Assembly (NCBI RefSeq): GCF_009659625.1
Contig: NZ_VOIW01000001.1
Coordinates: 992,001-1,056,000 of the forward strand
DNA length: 64,000 bases
Direction: 5' to 3'
Origin: Pseudomonas haemolytica
GTDB lineage: Bacteria > Pseudomonadota > Gammaproteobacteria > Pseudomonadales > Pseudomonadaceae
Within the stretch, counting starts at the first letter, position 1; each line of letters starts with the position of its first letter. The notes below the pieces were generated by a model. That model made no database searches, was not told the DNA's origin, and saw only the letters and a list, made by a program, of their open reading frames with translations. A program made the position numbers and the translations under genes. Of this stretch, positions 49,810 through 61,549 are shown piece after piece.

Positions 49810-50777
49810 GCCTATTGCAGATCAAGGACCTGGAGGTGCGTTTTGCCGCGTCCGGCAGTGGCCTGTTCGGCCTGAACAAGCAGTGGGTGAGGGCGGTGAA
49901 CGGTGTGTCGCTGAACCTTGCCGCGGGGGAAACCCTCGGTTTGGTGGGTGAGTCCGGCAGCGGCAAGAGCACCCTGGGCCGGGCGATTCTGCACCTTAGC
50001 CCGATCAGCGCCGGGCAGGTGCTGTTTGACGGTATCGACATGGCCCATGGCAGCGCCATCGACATCGCCCGCCTGCGTCATGAAACCGCGATGATTTTCC
50101 AGGACCCTTACGCCGCATTGAACCCACGCCAGAGCGTCGGCGAGATCATTGCCGAGGTGCTGCGCGTGCAGCGCAAGGTGGCTGTGGAGCAGATCCCGGC
50201 GCGCGTCAACGAGCTACTGGGTCTGGTTGGCCTGCGTCCCGAGTTGGCCGCACGCAAGCCGGGCTCCCTCAGCGGCGGCCAGTGCCAGCGCGTCGGCATC
50301 GCCCGGGCGCTGGCGGTGGAGCCGCGGTTGATCATCGCCGATGAATGCGTGGCGGCGCTGGATGTGTCGATCCAGGGCCAGATCATCAACCTGCTGCTGG
50401 AACTGCAACAGCGCATGAACCTGGCAATCCTGTTTATCGCCCATGACCTGGCCATCGTGCGGCGCCTGTGCGACCGCGTAGCGGTGATGTACCTGGGCAA
50501 GATCGTCGAGGAAGGGCCGGTGGAAGCGGTGTTTACCACGCCGCGTCATCCGTATACGGCGGCCTTGATCGAGGCGATTCCCGAGATTGATCCGCAGCGC
50601 CCGTTGCCTGCGCTGCCGTTGCCCGGCGAGCCACCGAGCCCGCTGAACCTGCCTACGGGCTGCGCCTTCCACCCGCGTTGCCGGCATGCCCGAACGATGT
50701 GTTCGGTGGTGTTGCCGCCGACCCATTTCCTGCACGAGCATCGGTACAGTTGCGTGCTTGAAGAACCTTTGCTTTAA
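49806..50777 (+). CDS. Peptide-type ABC importer ATPase (DppF/OppF-like)
   Basis: 323 aa. Walker [19 protein letters not shown]-loop MIFQDPYAALNPRQSVG, signature LSGGQCQRVGIARAL, Walker B LIIADECVAALDVSIQ and switch FIAHDLAIV. The residue after the catalytic Glu is Cys (DEC), where most relatives have Pro (DEP). The tail GCAFHPRCRHARTMC is again the OppF-type cysteine cluster. It completes the ATPase heterodimer. Confidence 0.92.
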   Translation: MSLLQIKDLEVRFAASGSGLFGLNKQWVRAVNGVSLNLAAGETLGLVGESGSGKSTLGRAILHLSPISAGQVLFDGIDMAHGSAIDIARLRHETAMIFQDPYAALNPRQSVGEIIAEVLRVQRKVAVEQIPARVNELLGLVGLRPELAARKPGSLSGGQCQRVGIARALAVEPRLIIADECVAALDVSIQGQIINLLLELQQRMNLAILFIAHDLAIVRRLCDRVAVMYLGKIVEEGPVEAVFTTPRHPYTAALIEAIPEIDPQRPLPALPLPGEPPSPLNLPTGCAFHPRCRHARTMCSVVLPPTHFLHEHRYSCVLEEPLL

Positions 50778-50809
50778 CCCTCTGCCATTCATTAACAAGG
50801 AGTTGTGAT

Positions 50810-52324
50810 ATGCAATCGCGCCACTTGAAACTGCTCGCCGCCGCGACGCTCACCGCCTGGTCGTTGACCGCTGGCCTGGCCCACGCCGCTGGCGTCCTGA
50901 CCATCGGCTGCCGTGAAGACAGCACTACCTTCGACCCGATCAAAAGCGCGCAGAACCGCGACACCTGGGTATTCGCCAACGTCTACGACACCCTGGTGCG
51001 CGTGGATAACCTGGGCACCAAGATGGAGCCGGGCCTGGCTGAAAGCTGGGAGATTTCCAAGGATGGCCTGACCTACACCTTCAAGCTGCGCGAGGCGAAG
51101 TTCTCCGACGGATCAAAGATCACCGCCGACGATGCCGCATTCAGCCTGCTGCGCATCCGCGACAACAAGGCGTCGTTGTGGAGCGACCCGTTCAGCCTGA
51201 TCAACACCGCCAAGGCCAGCGATCCCAAGACCCTGGTGGTCACCTTGAAAACGCCGGCGGTGGCTTTCCTCTCGCAACTGGCGTCGCCGACGGTGTCGAT
51301 CCTGTCGGAAAAAGCCATGACCAAAATGGGCGAAGACGCCTACTCGGAAAACCCGGTGACCTCCGGTGCGTTTACCGTGGAAGAATGGCGCAAGGGCGAC
51401 CGGGTGATCCTGAAGAAGAACCCGAATTTCTGGCAGGCCAACACCGTCAGCCTGGATGGCGTGGAATGGGTCTCGGTGACCGACGACAACACCCGCATGC
51501 GCATGGTGCAGAACAACGAACTCGACACGGCGATCTTCGTGCCGTTTTCCCGGGTTGAAGAACTCAAGAAAGACCAGAACGTGGTCATCCACTCCGACCC
51601 GTCCACCCGTGAAGATCACCTGCTGATCAACCACGAGCACGGCCTGCTGGCCAAGCCGCAAGTGCGCCAGGCCTTGGACATGGCCATCGACAAGCAATCA
51701 CTGGTGAAAACCGCCACTTACGGTCAAGGCACCGTGGCCTATTCCTACATCCCCAAAGGCTCGCTGTACCACTACGCCAACAACCTGCAACGGCCGTATG
51801 ACCCTGCGGCGGCCAAAAAGCTGCTGGAAGAGGCTGGCGCCAAGGACTTGAAGCTCAACTACGTGGTCAACGCCGGCAACGAAGCTGACGAACAGATTGC
51901 GGTGATCATCAAGGACCAGTTGGCCAAGGTCGGTGTGACCGCGAACCTGCAGAAGGTCGACCCGACCCAAAGCTGGCAGATGCTGGTGGACGGTGATTAC
52001 GATATTTCGGTGATGTACTGGACCAACGACATCCTCGACCCGGACCAGAAGACCACATTCGTGCTGGGCCACGACACCAACCAGAACTACATGACCCGCT
52101 ACAAGAACGACGAGGTCAAGGCACTGGTCGCGGCTGCGCGAGTGGAGGCAGACCCGGCCAAGCGTGAGCAGATGTATGTCCAGTTGCAGAAGCTGGCGAA
52201 GCAGGATGTGAACTGGATTGACCTGTATTACAGCCCGTACATCAATATCTCACGCAAGAATGTGAGCAACTTCCTGCAGAACCCGTTGGGGCGCTTCACC
52301 CTTGAGGAAGTGGTGAAAAACTAA
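50810..52324 (+). CDS. Periplasmic substrate-binding protein, family 5 (DppA/OppA-like)
   Basis: 504 aa with AAGGAG ahead of ATG 50810. The signal peptide is LLAAATLTAWSLTAGLAHAA, with cleavage near AHA. The mature part is SBP family 5: GVLTIGCREDSTTFDPIKSA, LVRVDNLGTKMEPGLAESWEIS, KDGLTYTFKLREAKFSDGS, ENPVTSGAFTVEEW and QALDMAIDKQSLV. In the GM79 PipR system the equivalent binding protein is needed for response and binds the ethanolamine derivative HEHEAA. Whether this one does so is inferred from context only. A REP-type hairpin plus T-rich tract follows the stop. Confidence 0.9.
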   Translation: MQSRHLKLLAAATLTAWSLTAGLAHAAGVLTIGCREDSTTFDPIKSAQNRDTWVFANVYDTLVRVDNLGTKMEPGLAESWEISKDGLTYTFKLREAKFSDGSKITADDAAFSLLRIRDNKASLWSDPFSLINTAKASDPKTLVVTLKTPAVAFLSQLASPTVSILSEKAMTKMGEDAYSENPVTSGAFTVEEWRKGDRVILKKNPNFWQANTVSLDGVEWVSVTDDNTRMRMVQNNELDTAIFVPFSRVEELKKDQNVVIHSDPSTREDHLLINHEHGLLAKPQVRQALDMAIDKQSLVKTATYGQGTVAYSYIPKGSLYHYANNLQRPYDPAAAKKLLEEAGAKDLKLNYVVNAGNEADEQIAVIIKDQLAKVGVTANLQKVDPTQSWQMLVDGDYDISVMYWTNDILDPDQKTTFVLGHDTNQNYMTRYKNDEVKALVAAARVEADPAKREQMYVQLQKLAKQDVNWIDLYYSPYINISRKNVSNFLQNPLGRFTLEEVVKN

Positions 52325-52340
52325 AGAACACTGAGTATCA

Positions 52341-52370
52341 ATGTGGGAGGGGGCAAGCCCCCTCCCACAT
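52341..52370. repeat. REP-derived hairpin after the ABC operon
   Basis: ATGTGGGAGGGGG-CAAG-CCCCCTCCCACAT followed by TTGTTTTT. It lies between the convergent ends of the ABC operon and yciK and has the make-up of a Rho-independent terminator for the operon. Confidence 0.8.
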
Positions 52371-52393
52371 TTGTTTTTGCGGTGTGTCAGGGT

Positions 52394-53134
52394 TTACTGC
52401 GCGTCGAACGCCTGCCCATTGATGCCAGCACTGTCCGGCCCCATCAGGTACAGGTACACCGGCATGATCTCTTCCGGCGCCGGCCTTTCCATCGGGTTTT
52501 CCCCCGGATATGCCTGGGCCCGCATGCTGGTGCGCGTGCCGCCCGGGTTGATGCTGTTCGAGCGGACCGCCGCCACATCCTCGAGCTCGTCGGCCAGGGT
52601 CTGCATCAGCCCCTCAGTGGCGAATTTCGACACACCATAGGCACCCCAATAGGCGCGGCCCTTGCGCCCGACGCTGCTGGAGGTGAACACCACCGATGCG
52701 TCCTGGGACAGCTTGAGCAACGGCAGCAAGGTGCTGGTCAGCATGAACATCGCGTTGACGTTGACGTGCATCACCCGCATGAAATTCTCGCCGGACAACT
52801 GCTCGATGGGCGTGCGCGGGCCAATGATCGAGGCGTTGTGCAGCAGGCCGTCAAGGTGGCCGAATTCCTTTTCGATCATCGCCGCCAGCTCATCGTATTG
52901 ATGGGGCAGGGCGGTCTCCAGGTTGAACGGGATCACCACCGGTTGCGGGTGGCCGGCCGCTTCGATCTCGTCATAGACCTGGGCCAGGTTGGCTTCGGTC
53001 TTGCCCAGCAATAGCACGGTAGCGCCATGGGCGGCATAGGTCTTCGCCGCTGCTGCGCCAATCCCGCGACCGGCGCCGGTTACCAGGATGATCCGGCCTT
53101 TGAGCAGTTCTGGAGGTGCAGAGTAATCAAACAT
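52394..53134 (-). CDS. yciK: YciK-type short-chain dehydrogenase/reductase
   Basis: 246 aa from ATG 53134 with GAGG 7 nt upstream. It is an SDR: ILVTGAGRGIGAAAAKTYA, LLHNASIIGPRTPIEQL, VFTSSSVGRKGRAYWGAYGVSKFA (Ser-Tyr-Lys), INPGGTRTSMRAQAYPGENP. The pattern and the place next to mupP-ubiG match yciK of Pseudomonas. Its biochemical role is not established. It is separated from mupP by a REPIN, so it may be expressed apart from it. Confidence 0.87.
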   Translation of the reverse strand: MFDYSAPPELLKGRIILVTGAGRGIGAAAAKTYAAHGATVLLLGKTEANLAQVYDEIEAAGHPQPVVIPFNLETALPHQYDELAAMIEKEFGHLDGLLHNASIIGPRTPIEQLSGENFMRVMHVNVNAMFMLTSTLLPLLKLSQDASVVFTSSSVGRKGRAYWGAYGVSKFATEGLMQTLADELEDVAAVRSNSINPGGTRTSMRAQAYPGENPMERPAPEEIMPVYLYLMGPDSAGINGQAFDAQ

Positions 53135-53196
53135 AAATAGCCTCGACAAAATTCAGTAGGTCACAACACCAGTTTTGAGAGCAGTGAAGATCCAAG

Positions 53197-53286
53197 TGTG
53201 GGAGGGGGCTTGCTCCCGATAGCAGAGTGTCAGTCACTGCATTTATTGATTGACCCACCGCCATCGGGAGCAAGCCCCCTCCCATA
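53197..53286. repeat. REPIN between mupP and yciK
   Basis: TGTGGGAGGGGGCTTGCTCC ... GGAGCAAGCCCCCTCCCATA with a middle unlike the two other complete REPINs except for its ends. It lies inside an otherwise tight gene row. Confidence 0.88.
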
Positions 53287-53323
53287 TTTTGGCCCTGCAT
53301 CGGTCAGCAAGATCGGGGAGCAA

Positions 53324-53995
53324 TCAGCAACTGCACAGCGCGTTATCCAGCACTTTGCGCAATTCCAGCGGGTGATCCACCACCACATCCGCGCCCCAGT
53401 GACGCGGGTTGTCGTCCGGGTGGATATAGCCGTAGGTGACCGCCGCCGTGCGGGTGCCGGCGTCACGGCCGGATTCGATATCGCGCAGGTCATCGCCCAC
53501 GAACAACACGCTGGCCGGGTCCAGGTCGAGCAGCTTGCACGCCAGGATCATCGGCTCCGGGTCCGGCTTGCTGTTTTTCACGTGGTCCGGGCAGATCAGC
53601 ACGGCCGAGCGCTCGGCCAGGCCCAGTCGCTGCATGATCGGTTCGGCAAAGCGCACCGGCTTATTGGTGACCACGCCCCAGATCAGCTTGGCTTTTTCGA
53701 TGTCTTCCAGCAGCTCGGCCATGCCGTCGAACAGCTTGCTGTGAACCGCGCAGTCCTTGAGGTAGCGCTCGAGGAATTCCAGGCGCAATGCTTCAAAGCC
53801 TGGGGACTCCGGGTCCATCGAGAAGGTCACGGCAACCATCGCCCGCGCACCGCCGGAAATTTCATCGCGGATGTGCTGCGGGTTGATCGGCTCCAGGCCA
53901 CGGTCGGCGCGCATGGCCTGGCAGATGGCGATAAAGTCCGGCGCGGTATCCAGCAGGGTACCGTCCATGTCGAAGAGAACCGCTCGCAACTTCAC
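53324..53995 (-). CDS. mupP: N-acetylmuramic acid 6-phosphate phosphatase MupP
   Basis: 223 aa. It is a HAD phosphatase of subfamily [16 protein letters not shown] (motif I, nucleophile Asp9), VVTNKP (motif II), [10 protein letters not shown] (motif III) and [12 protein letters not shown] (motif IV). In Pseudomonas the gph-like gene directly after ubiG is MupP, of the cell-wall recycling route that feeds UDP-MurNAc and affects intrinsic fosfomycin resistance. The 4-nt gap to ubiG marks an operon. Confidence 0.88.
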   Translation of the reverse strand: MKLRAVLFDMDGTLLDTAPDFIAICQAMRADRGLEPINPQHIRDEISGGARAMVAVTFSMDPESPGFEALRLEFLERYLKDCAVHSKLFDGMAELLEDIEKAKLIWGVVTNKPVRFAEPIMQRLGLAERSAVLICPDHVKNSKPDPEPMILACKLLDLDPASVLFVGDDLRDIESGRDAGTRTAAVTYGYIHPDDNPRHWGADVVVDHPLELRKVLDNALCSC

Positions 53996-53999
53996 AGGC

Positions 54000-54698
54000 T
54001 TACTCCTCGCGCAGGGTCTGGATCATGTAGTTGACGTCAACGTCGCTGGCCAGCTTGTAGTGCTTGGTCAGCGGGTTGTAGGTCAGGCCGATGATGTCCT
54101 TGACGGTCAGCCCGGCCTGGCGGCTCCACGCGCCCAGCTCGGAGGGGCGGATGAATTTCTTGAAGTCATGGGTGCCGCGGGGCAGCAGCTTCATGATGTA
54201 TTCAGCGCCGATGATCGCGAACAGGTAAGCCTTGGGGTTGCGGTTGATGGTGGAGAAGAACACCTGGCCGCCGGGCTTGACCATGCGAAAGCACGCACGA
54301 ATCACAGAGGATGGATCGGGCACGTGTTCCAGCATCTCCAGGCAAGTCACCACGTCGAACTGCTCGGGCATTTCCTCGGCCAGGGCTTCGGCGGTGATCT
54401 GCCGGTACTCCACGCTCACTCCGGATTCCAACTGATGCAGCTGGGCCACGGCCAACGGCGCTTCGCCCATGTCGATACCCATCACGGTGGCGCCGCGCTG
54501 GGCCATGGCTTCGCTGAGAATACCGCCGCCGCAACCAACGTCCAGCACCTTCTTGCCGGCCAGGTTGACGCGCTCGTCAATCCAGTTGACCCGCAGCGGA
54601 TTGATGTCGTGCAGGGGTTTGAACTCGCTTTCGCGGTCCCACCAACGGTGGGCCAGGGCTTCGAATTTGGCGATTTCGGCGTGGTCGACGTTGCTCAT
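54000..54698 (-). CDS. ubiG: Ubiquinone biosynthesis O-methyltransferase UbiG
   Basis: 232 aa. The start [20 protein letters not shown] and [15 protein letters not shown] are UbiG signatures. The SAM-binding core is [20 protein letters not shown], with GIDMGEAPL and the later [13 protein letters not shown]. It does both O-methylation steps of ubiquinone synthesis. Lies between mtaD and mupP, all on the minus strand. Confidence 0.95.
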   Translation of the reverse strand: MSNVDHAEIAKFEALAHRWWDRESEFKPLHDINPLRVNWIDERVNLAGKKVLDVGCGGGILSEAMAQRGATVMGIDMGEAPLAVAQLHQLESGVSVEYRQITAEALAEEMPEQFDVVTCLEMLEHVPDPSSVIRACFRMVKPGGQVFFSTINRNPKAYLFAIIGAEYIMKLLPRGTHDFKKFIRPSELGAWSRQAGLTVKDIIGLTYNPLTKHYKLASDVDVNYMIQTLREE

Positions 54699-54762
54699 GG
54701 TGAATCCTCTAAATCTGATAAATCGGTGGGTCGGGGCTGAACACCGGGGTTCAGCACCTTCG

Positions 54763-56094
54763 TTATTCGCTGTGCCCGCTGATGCGTTGGCCCCAGGCGA
54801 TGGCCGTGGCGGTCAACTGTTGTTCATCCATGCGGGTCAATTGCCGGTCGTCGAGCAATTGCTTGCCGGCGACCCAAAGGTGTTTCACGCAGTCGCGTCC
54901 GGTGGCATATATAAGCTGTGAGACCGGATCGTAGATCGGTTGTTGCGCCAGCCCCGACAGATCAAAGGCGACCATGTCCGCCGCCTTGCCGACTTCCAGC
55001 GAGCCAATCTGGCTTTCCAGGCCCATGGCCCGTGCACCGTTGAGCGTCGCCATGCGCAGGGCTCGGTGGGCGTCCAGAGCGGTGGCCGAGCCGGCGACGG
55101 CCTTGGCCAGCATCGCGGCGGTACGGGTTTCGCCCAGCAGGTCCAGGTCATTGTTGCTGGCGGCGCCGTCGGTGCCGATGGCCACATTGACCCCAGCCTG
55201 CCACAAGCGCTCTACCGGGCAAAAGCCGCTGGCCAGTTTCAGGTTCGATTCCGGGCAATGAATAACGCTGGTGTTGCTTTCTACCAGCAAAGCCAGGTCG
55301 TCCTCGCTGATTTGGGTCATATGAACGGCCTGGAAGCGCGGCCCCAGTAACCCGAGGCGAGCCAGGCGCGCCAACGGGCGCTCGCCGGTCTGCTCCACGG
55401 CTTGCTGCACTTCGAAGGCGGTTTCATGCACATGCATATGAATCGCGGCGTCCAGCTCTTCGGCGATCACGCGGATCTTTTCCAGGTTGGCGTCGCACAC
55501 GGTGTAGGGCGCGTGAGGGCCGAAGGTGATCTTGATGCGCGGGTGGTGCTTGAGGTCGCCAAACAGTTCGATGCCCTGGCGAAGCGCTTCATCGGCACTG
55601 CTGGCGCCGGGAATGGGAAAGTCGAGGATCGGCATCGCGATCTGCGCGCGCATGCCGCTGCTATGCACGCAATCGCTGGCGACCTTGGGGTAGAAATACA
55701 TGTCGGAGAAACAGGTGATACCGCCCTTGAGCTGTTCGGCGATGGCCAGGTTGGTGCCGTCGCGCACGAAGGCTTCATCGACCCACTTGGCCTCGGCCGG
55801 CCAGATGTGTTTTTCCAGCCAGGTCATCAGTGGCAGGTCGTCGGCCAAGCCACGAAACAGGCTCATCGCCGCATGGCCGTGGGCGTTGATCAGGCCGGGG
55901 CTGAGCAGCATGCCGGGCAGCTCGCGAACTTCATCGGCTGCAAGCTTCATTGCCGCGGCCCGTGGGCCGATAAAGGCAATGCACCCATCGCGGATGCCCA
56001 GGCCATGCTCCTTGAGCACCACGCCTGCGGGTTCGACGGGTACCAGCCAGGTCGGCAGCAGCAACAAGTCGAGCGGGGCGGCAGTGGAGGTCAT
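54763..56094 (-). CDS. mtaD: TRZ/ATZ-family deaminase MtaD (5-methylthioadenosine / S-adenosylhomocysteine deaminase)
   Basis: 443 aa. It is an amidohydrolase: [20 protein letters not shown] (HxH metal ligands), [42 protein letters not shown] (in parts; metal Asp in GTDG). In Pseudomonas this enzyme deaminates methylthioadenosine to methylthioinosine. The methylthio-salvage partner mtnA is divergent, 109 bp away, which fits. Heads the mtaD-ubiG-mupP row. Confidence 0.85.
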   Translation of the reverse strand: MTSTAAPLDLLLLPTWLVPVEPAGVVLKEHGLGIRDGCIAFIGPRAAAMKLAADEVRELPGMLLSPGLINAHGHAAMSLFRGLADDLPLMTWLEKHIWPAEAKWVDEAFVRDGTNLAIAEQLKGGITCFSDMYFYPKVASDCVHSSGMRAQIAMPILDFPIPGASSADEALRQGIELFGDLKHHPRIKITFGPHAPYTVCDANLEKIRVIAEELDAAIHMHVHETAFEVQQAVEQTGERPLARLARLGLLGPRFQAVHMTQISEDDLALLVESNTSVIHCPESNLKLASGFCPVERLWQAGVNVAIGTDGAASNNDLDLLGETRTAAMLAKAVAGSATALDAHRALRMATLNGARAMGLESQIGSLEVGKAADMVAFDLSGLAQQPIYDPVSQLIYATGRDCVKHLWVAGKQLLDDRQLTRMDEQQLTATAIAWGQRISGHSE

Positions 56095-56203
56095 CGCAGG
56101 CTTCTTCCCAGGCAGCTATAAAAGAAGGGCGAAGTATACCCGAGCGTCCTGGCTGGCGGATCGCTATAATCCGCGGCTTTTGTTCATGAGTGCGGGGTAA
56201 GGG

Positions 56204-57274
56204 ATGCGCGACCGACTGTTAGCTGCAGAGAAAGTGAAGGCCATCGTTTGGCGTGATGGCGCGCTGCACCTGCTCGATCAGCGTGTTTTGCCGTCCCGGG
56301 AGAGCTGGGTGGCCTGCGATACCGTCGAGGCTGTGGCCGAGGCCATTCGCTCGATGGTGGTGCGCGGCGCACCGGCCATCGGCATCTGCGCCGCCTATGG
56401 CTTGGTCCTGGCTGCCCGTAAGCGCCTCGCCGAAGGTGGCGACTGGCAGGCTGCATGGGAAGAAGATTACGCACTGTTGGCCGATACCCGACCTACTGCG
56501 TCGAACCTGTTCTGGGCCTTGAAGCGCATGCGCGACCGCCTGGACCGCCTCAAGAAGCACGCCGACCCGCTGGCAGTGCTGGAAGCCGAAGCCATCGCGA
56601 TCCATGAAAGCGACCGGGAGGCCAATTTCGTCATGGCCCAACTGGGCGTAGAGCGGATTCGCAAGCACCAGGGTAACGCTCAGGCGATCCTGACTCATGG
56701 CAACACTGGCGCTTTGGCCACGGGGGGAGTCGGCACGGCCCTCGGGGTTATTCGCGCAGCGTTCCTGGACGGGTTGGTCGAACAAGTCTATGTCAACGAG
56801 ACCCGGCCTTGGCTGCAAGGTTCGCGGCTGACCGCCTGGGAGCTGGCGGGCGAGGGCATCCCGGTGACGGTGAATGCTGACTCGGCGGGCGCGCATATCC
56901 TCAAGACCAAGGGCGTGACCTGGGTGATCGTCGGCGCCGACTGCATTGCGGCCAACGGCGATGTGATCAGCAAGATAGGCACTTATCAGCTGGCCGTCTG
57001 CGCCATGCATCATGGCGTGCGCTTTATGGTGGTGGCGCCGAGTTCGACCATTGACATGATGATGGCCACTGGCGATGACGTCGCGCTGGAAGAGCGTGAC
57101 CCGGCCGAGCTGCTGGAAATTGTAGGGCAGCGGTTGGGGGCGGATGCATTCAATCCGGTGTTCGATGTAACGCCGGCGGATTTGATCGATGTGATCGTGA
57201 CTGAGAAGGGCATTGTCGAACGGCCGGACACCGCAAAGTTGGCCAAGCTGATGTGCCGTAAGCGCTTGCATTAA
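56204..57274 (+). CDS. mtnA: S-methyl-5-thioribose-1-phosphate isomerase
   Basis: 356 aa. Contains the family start [61 protein letters not shown] (active-site Cys replaced in this stretch by Gly-Asn-Thr as written), [20 protein letters not shown] and [20 protein letters not shown] (catalytic Asp and Cys). It isomerises methylthioribose-1-phosphate in methionine salvage. Divergent from mtaD. Confidence 0.92.
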   Translation: MRDRLLAAEKVKAIVWRDGALHLLDQRVLPSRESWVACDTVEAVAEAIRSMVVRGAPAIGICAAYGLVLAARKRLAEGGDWQAAWEEDYALLADTRPTASNLFWALKRMRDRLDRLKKHADPLAVLEAEAIAIHESDREANFVMAQLGVERIRKHQGNAQAILTHGNTGALATGGVGTALGVIRAAFLDGLVEQVYVNETRPWLQGSRLTAWELAGEGIPVTVNADSAGAHILKTKGVTWVIVGADCIAANGDVISKIGTYQLAVCAMHHGVRFMVVAPSSTIDMMMATGDDVALEERDPAELLEIVGQRLGADAFNPVFDVTPADLIDVIVTEKGIVERPDTAKLAKLMCRKRLH

Positions 57275-57296
57275 GTGCTTGGGTGTCTATCAGATT

Positions 57297-57375
57297 GCCA
57301 TCGGGAGCAAGCCCCCTCCCACATTTGGAATGTGTTCACAAATCAAATGTGAGAGGGGGCTTGCTCCCGATTGGC
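57297..57375. repeat. Inverted REP pair in reverse order
   Basis: GCCATCGGGAGCAAGCCCCC ... GGGGGCTTGCTCCCGATTGG. Here the two REP units face the other way compared with the complete REPINs (GGGAGG ends inside rather than outside), with a short AT-rich middle. It lies after mtnA. Confidence 0.85.
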
Positions 57376-57698
57376 CCTTAAAGTCAACAAAACATCCGGA
57401 TCTACCCTCATAAAACAGTACCACCCCACTTCTGAGCCCCTCTCGTCGCCCTCAAGCCTGTCATCCGTCAAATTACTAGCCTCCATGCGCATCAGGGGGA
57501 TAGGTGCGTGGCGGCGATTGTGATAACATCCGGCGGTTTCCAGGGCTGCCCCGAGGGGTGGCCTATAACGTGCAGATCCGTGTCATAACTCGTTGATTTG
57601 TCGTAAGTCGTTGTCAGGCACCGTGCCGGCAGCGGCGAGCTTCGTTCGTCCCATATGGATGTGACGAAGTTTCACCCGAAAAAGGAATCAGGCTTCTC
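57376..57698. promoter_or_regulatory. Upstream region of gyrA
   Basis: No gene is seen. The stretch must hold the gyrA promoter; a TTGTGATAACAT near 57516 and CATAACTCGTTGATTTG near 57583 are possible parts, but I cannot assign boxes firmly. AAAAAGGAATCAG precedes the gyrA ATG as ribosome site. Confidence 0.4.
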
Positions 57699-60353
<2,655 letters not shown>

Positions 60354-60363
60354 GCGGACACAC

Positions 60364-60389
60364 AGGGGGCGGATGAAGATTCGCCCCCT
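60364..60389 (+). terminator. Hairpin after gyrA, likely terminator
   Basis: AGGGGGCG (60364-60371) and CGCCCCCT (60382-60389) are perfect complements with a 10-nt loop, followed by TGTTGTTTGT. It separates gyrA from serC. Confidence 0.75.
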
Positions 60390-60463
60390 TGTTGTTTGTC
60401 CCTTATGAAAGTATTGAAACCCGATTTATTGCACCACCCCACCAGATCAGAGTGAGATTGGAT

Positions 60464-61549
60464 GTGAGCAAGAGAGCCTATAACTTCTGTGCCGGTCCCG
60501 CGGCGCTTCCTGAAGCAGTCCTGCAGCGTGCGCAGGGTGAACTCCTCGACTGGCATGGAAAAGGCCTCTCCGTGATGGAAATGAGCCATCGCAGCGATGA
60601 GTTCGTGTCCATCGCCACCAAGGCCGAGCAGGACCTGCGCGACTTGCTGGCCATCCCATCCGACTACAAAGTGCTGTTCCTGCAAGGGGGCGCGAGCCAG
60701 CAGTTCGCTCAAATCCCGCTGAACCTGCTGCCGGAAGACGGCACTGCCGACTATATCGACACCGGTATCTGGGGCCAGAAGGCCATCGAAGAGGCTTCCC
60801 GTTACGGTCATGTCAATGTGGCAGGCACTGCAAAGCCCTACGACTACTTCGCCATTCCAGGCCAGAACGAGTGGAAGCTGTCGAAGGATGCGGCCTACGT
60901 TCACTACGTCGCGAACGAAACCATCGGCGGCCTGGAGTTCGACTGGGTGCCGGAAGTGGGTGACGTGCCGTTGGTGTGCGACATGTCTTCGGACATCCTC
61001 TCGCGCCCGATAGATGTATCCAAGTACGGCATGATCTATGCCGGTGCGCAGAAGAACATCGGCCCGAGCGGCATCCTGGTCAATATCGTTCGCGAAGACC
61101 TGCTCGGTCGCGCCCGTTCGCTGTGCCCGACCATGCTCAACTACAAGGTCGCGGCCGATAACGGCTCGATGTACAACACGCCGCCGGCGTTTTCCTGGTA
61201 CCTGTCGGGCCTGGTGTTCGAATGGCTGAAAGAGCAGGGCGGTGTGGCTGCCATGGGCAAGCGCAACGAAGAGAAGAAGCGCACCCTGTACGACTTCATT
61301 GACGCCAGCGGTTTGTACAGCAACCCGATCAACCTCACCGACCGTTCGTGGATGAACGTGCCATTCCGCCTGGCCGATGATCGCCTGGACAAGCCGTTCC
61401 TGGCCGGTGCCGACGCGCGCGGCCTGCTGAACCTCAAGGGTCACCGTTCGGTGGGTGGCATGCGCGCCTCTATCTACAATGCTGTCGACATCCACGCTAT
61501 CAATGCGCTGGTTGCCTACATGGCAGAGTTCGAAAAGGAACACGGCTAA
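60464..61549 (+). CDS. serC: Phosphoserine aminotransferase
   Basis: 361 aa from GTG 60464 (V-SKRAYNFCAGPAALPEAVL), since SerC proteins begin at this point. An ATG two bases earlier is out of frame and meets a stop at once; longer in-frame starts would add residues unknown in the family. Marks: GGASQQFAQIPLNLL, MSSDILSRPIDVSKYGMIYA and GAQKNIGPSG with the PLP lysine, plus LKGHRSVGGMRASIYNA. Serves serine and pyridoxine synthesis. Its TAA shares a base with the pheA ATG (TAATG). Confidence 0.95.
   Translation: MSKRAYNFCAGPAALPEAVLQRAQGELLDWHGKGLSVMEMSHRSDEFVSIATKAEQDLRDLLAIPSDYKVLFLQGGASQQFAQIPLNLLPEDGTADYIDTGIWGQKAIEEASRYGHVNVAGTAKPYDYFAIPGQNEWKLSKDAAYVHYVANETIGGLEFDWVPEVGDVPLVCDMSSDILSRPIDVSKYGMIYAGAQKNIGPSGILVNIVREDLLGRARSLCPTMLNYKVAADNGSMYNTPPAFSWYLSGLVFEWLKEQGGVAAMGKRNEEKKRTLYDFIDASGLYSNPINLTDRSWMNVPFRLADDRLDKPFLAGADARGLLNLKGHRSVGGMRASIYNAVDIHAINALVAYMAEFEKEHG

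Noticed and set aside
36242..57375. CRISPR array, because of repeated near-identical short units
   Set aside because: The units are kilobases apart, palindromic and lie between core genes; they are REP/REPIN elements and no cas genes are present.
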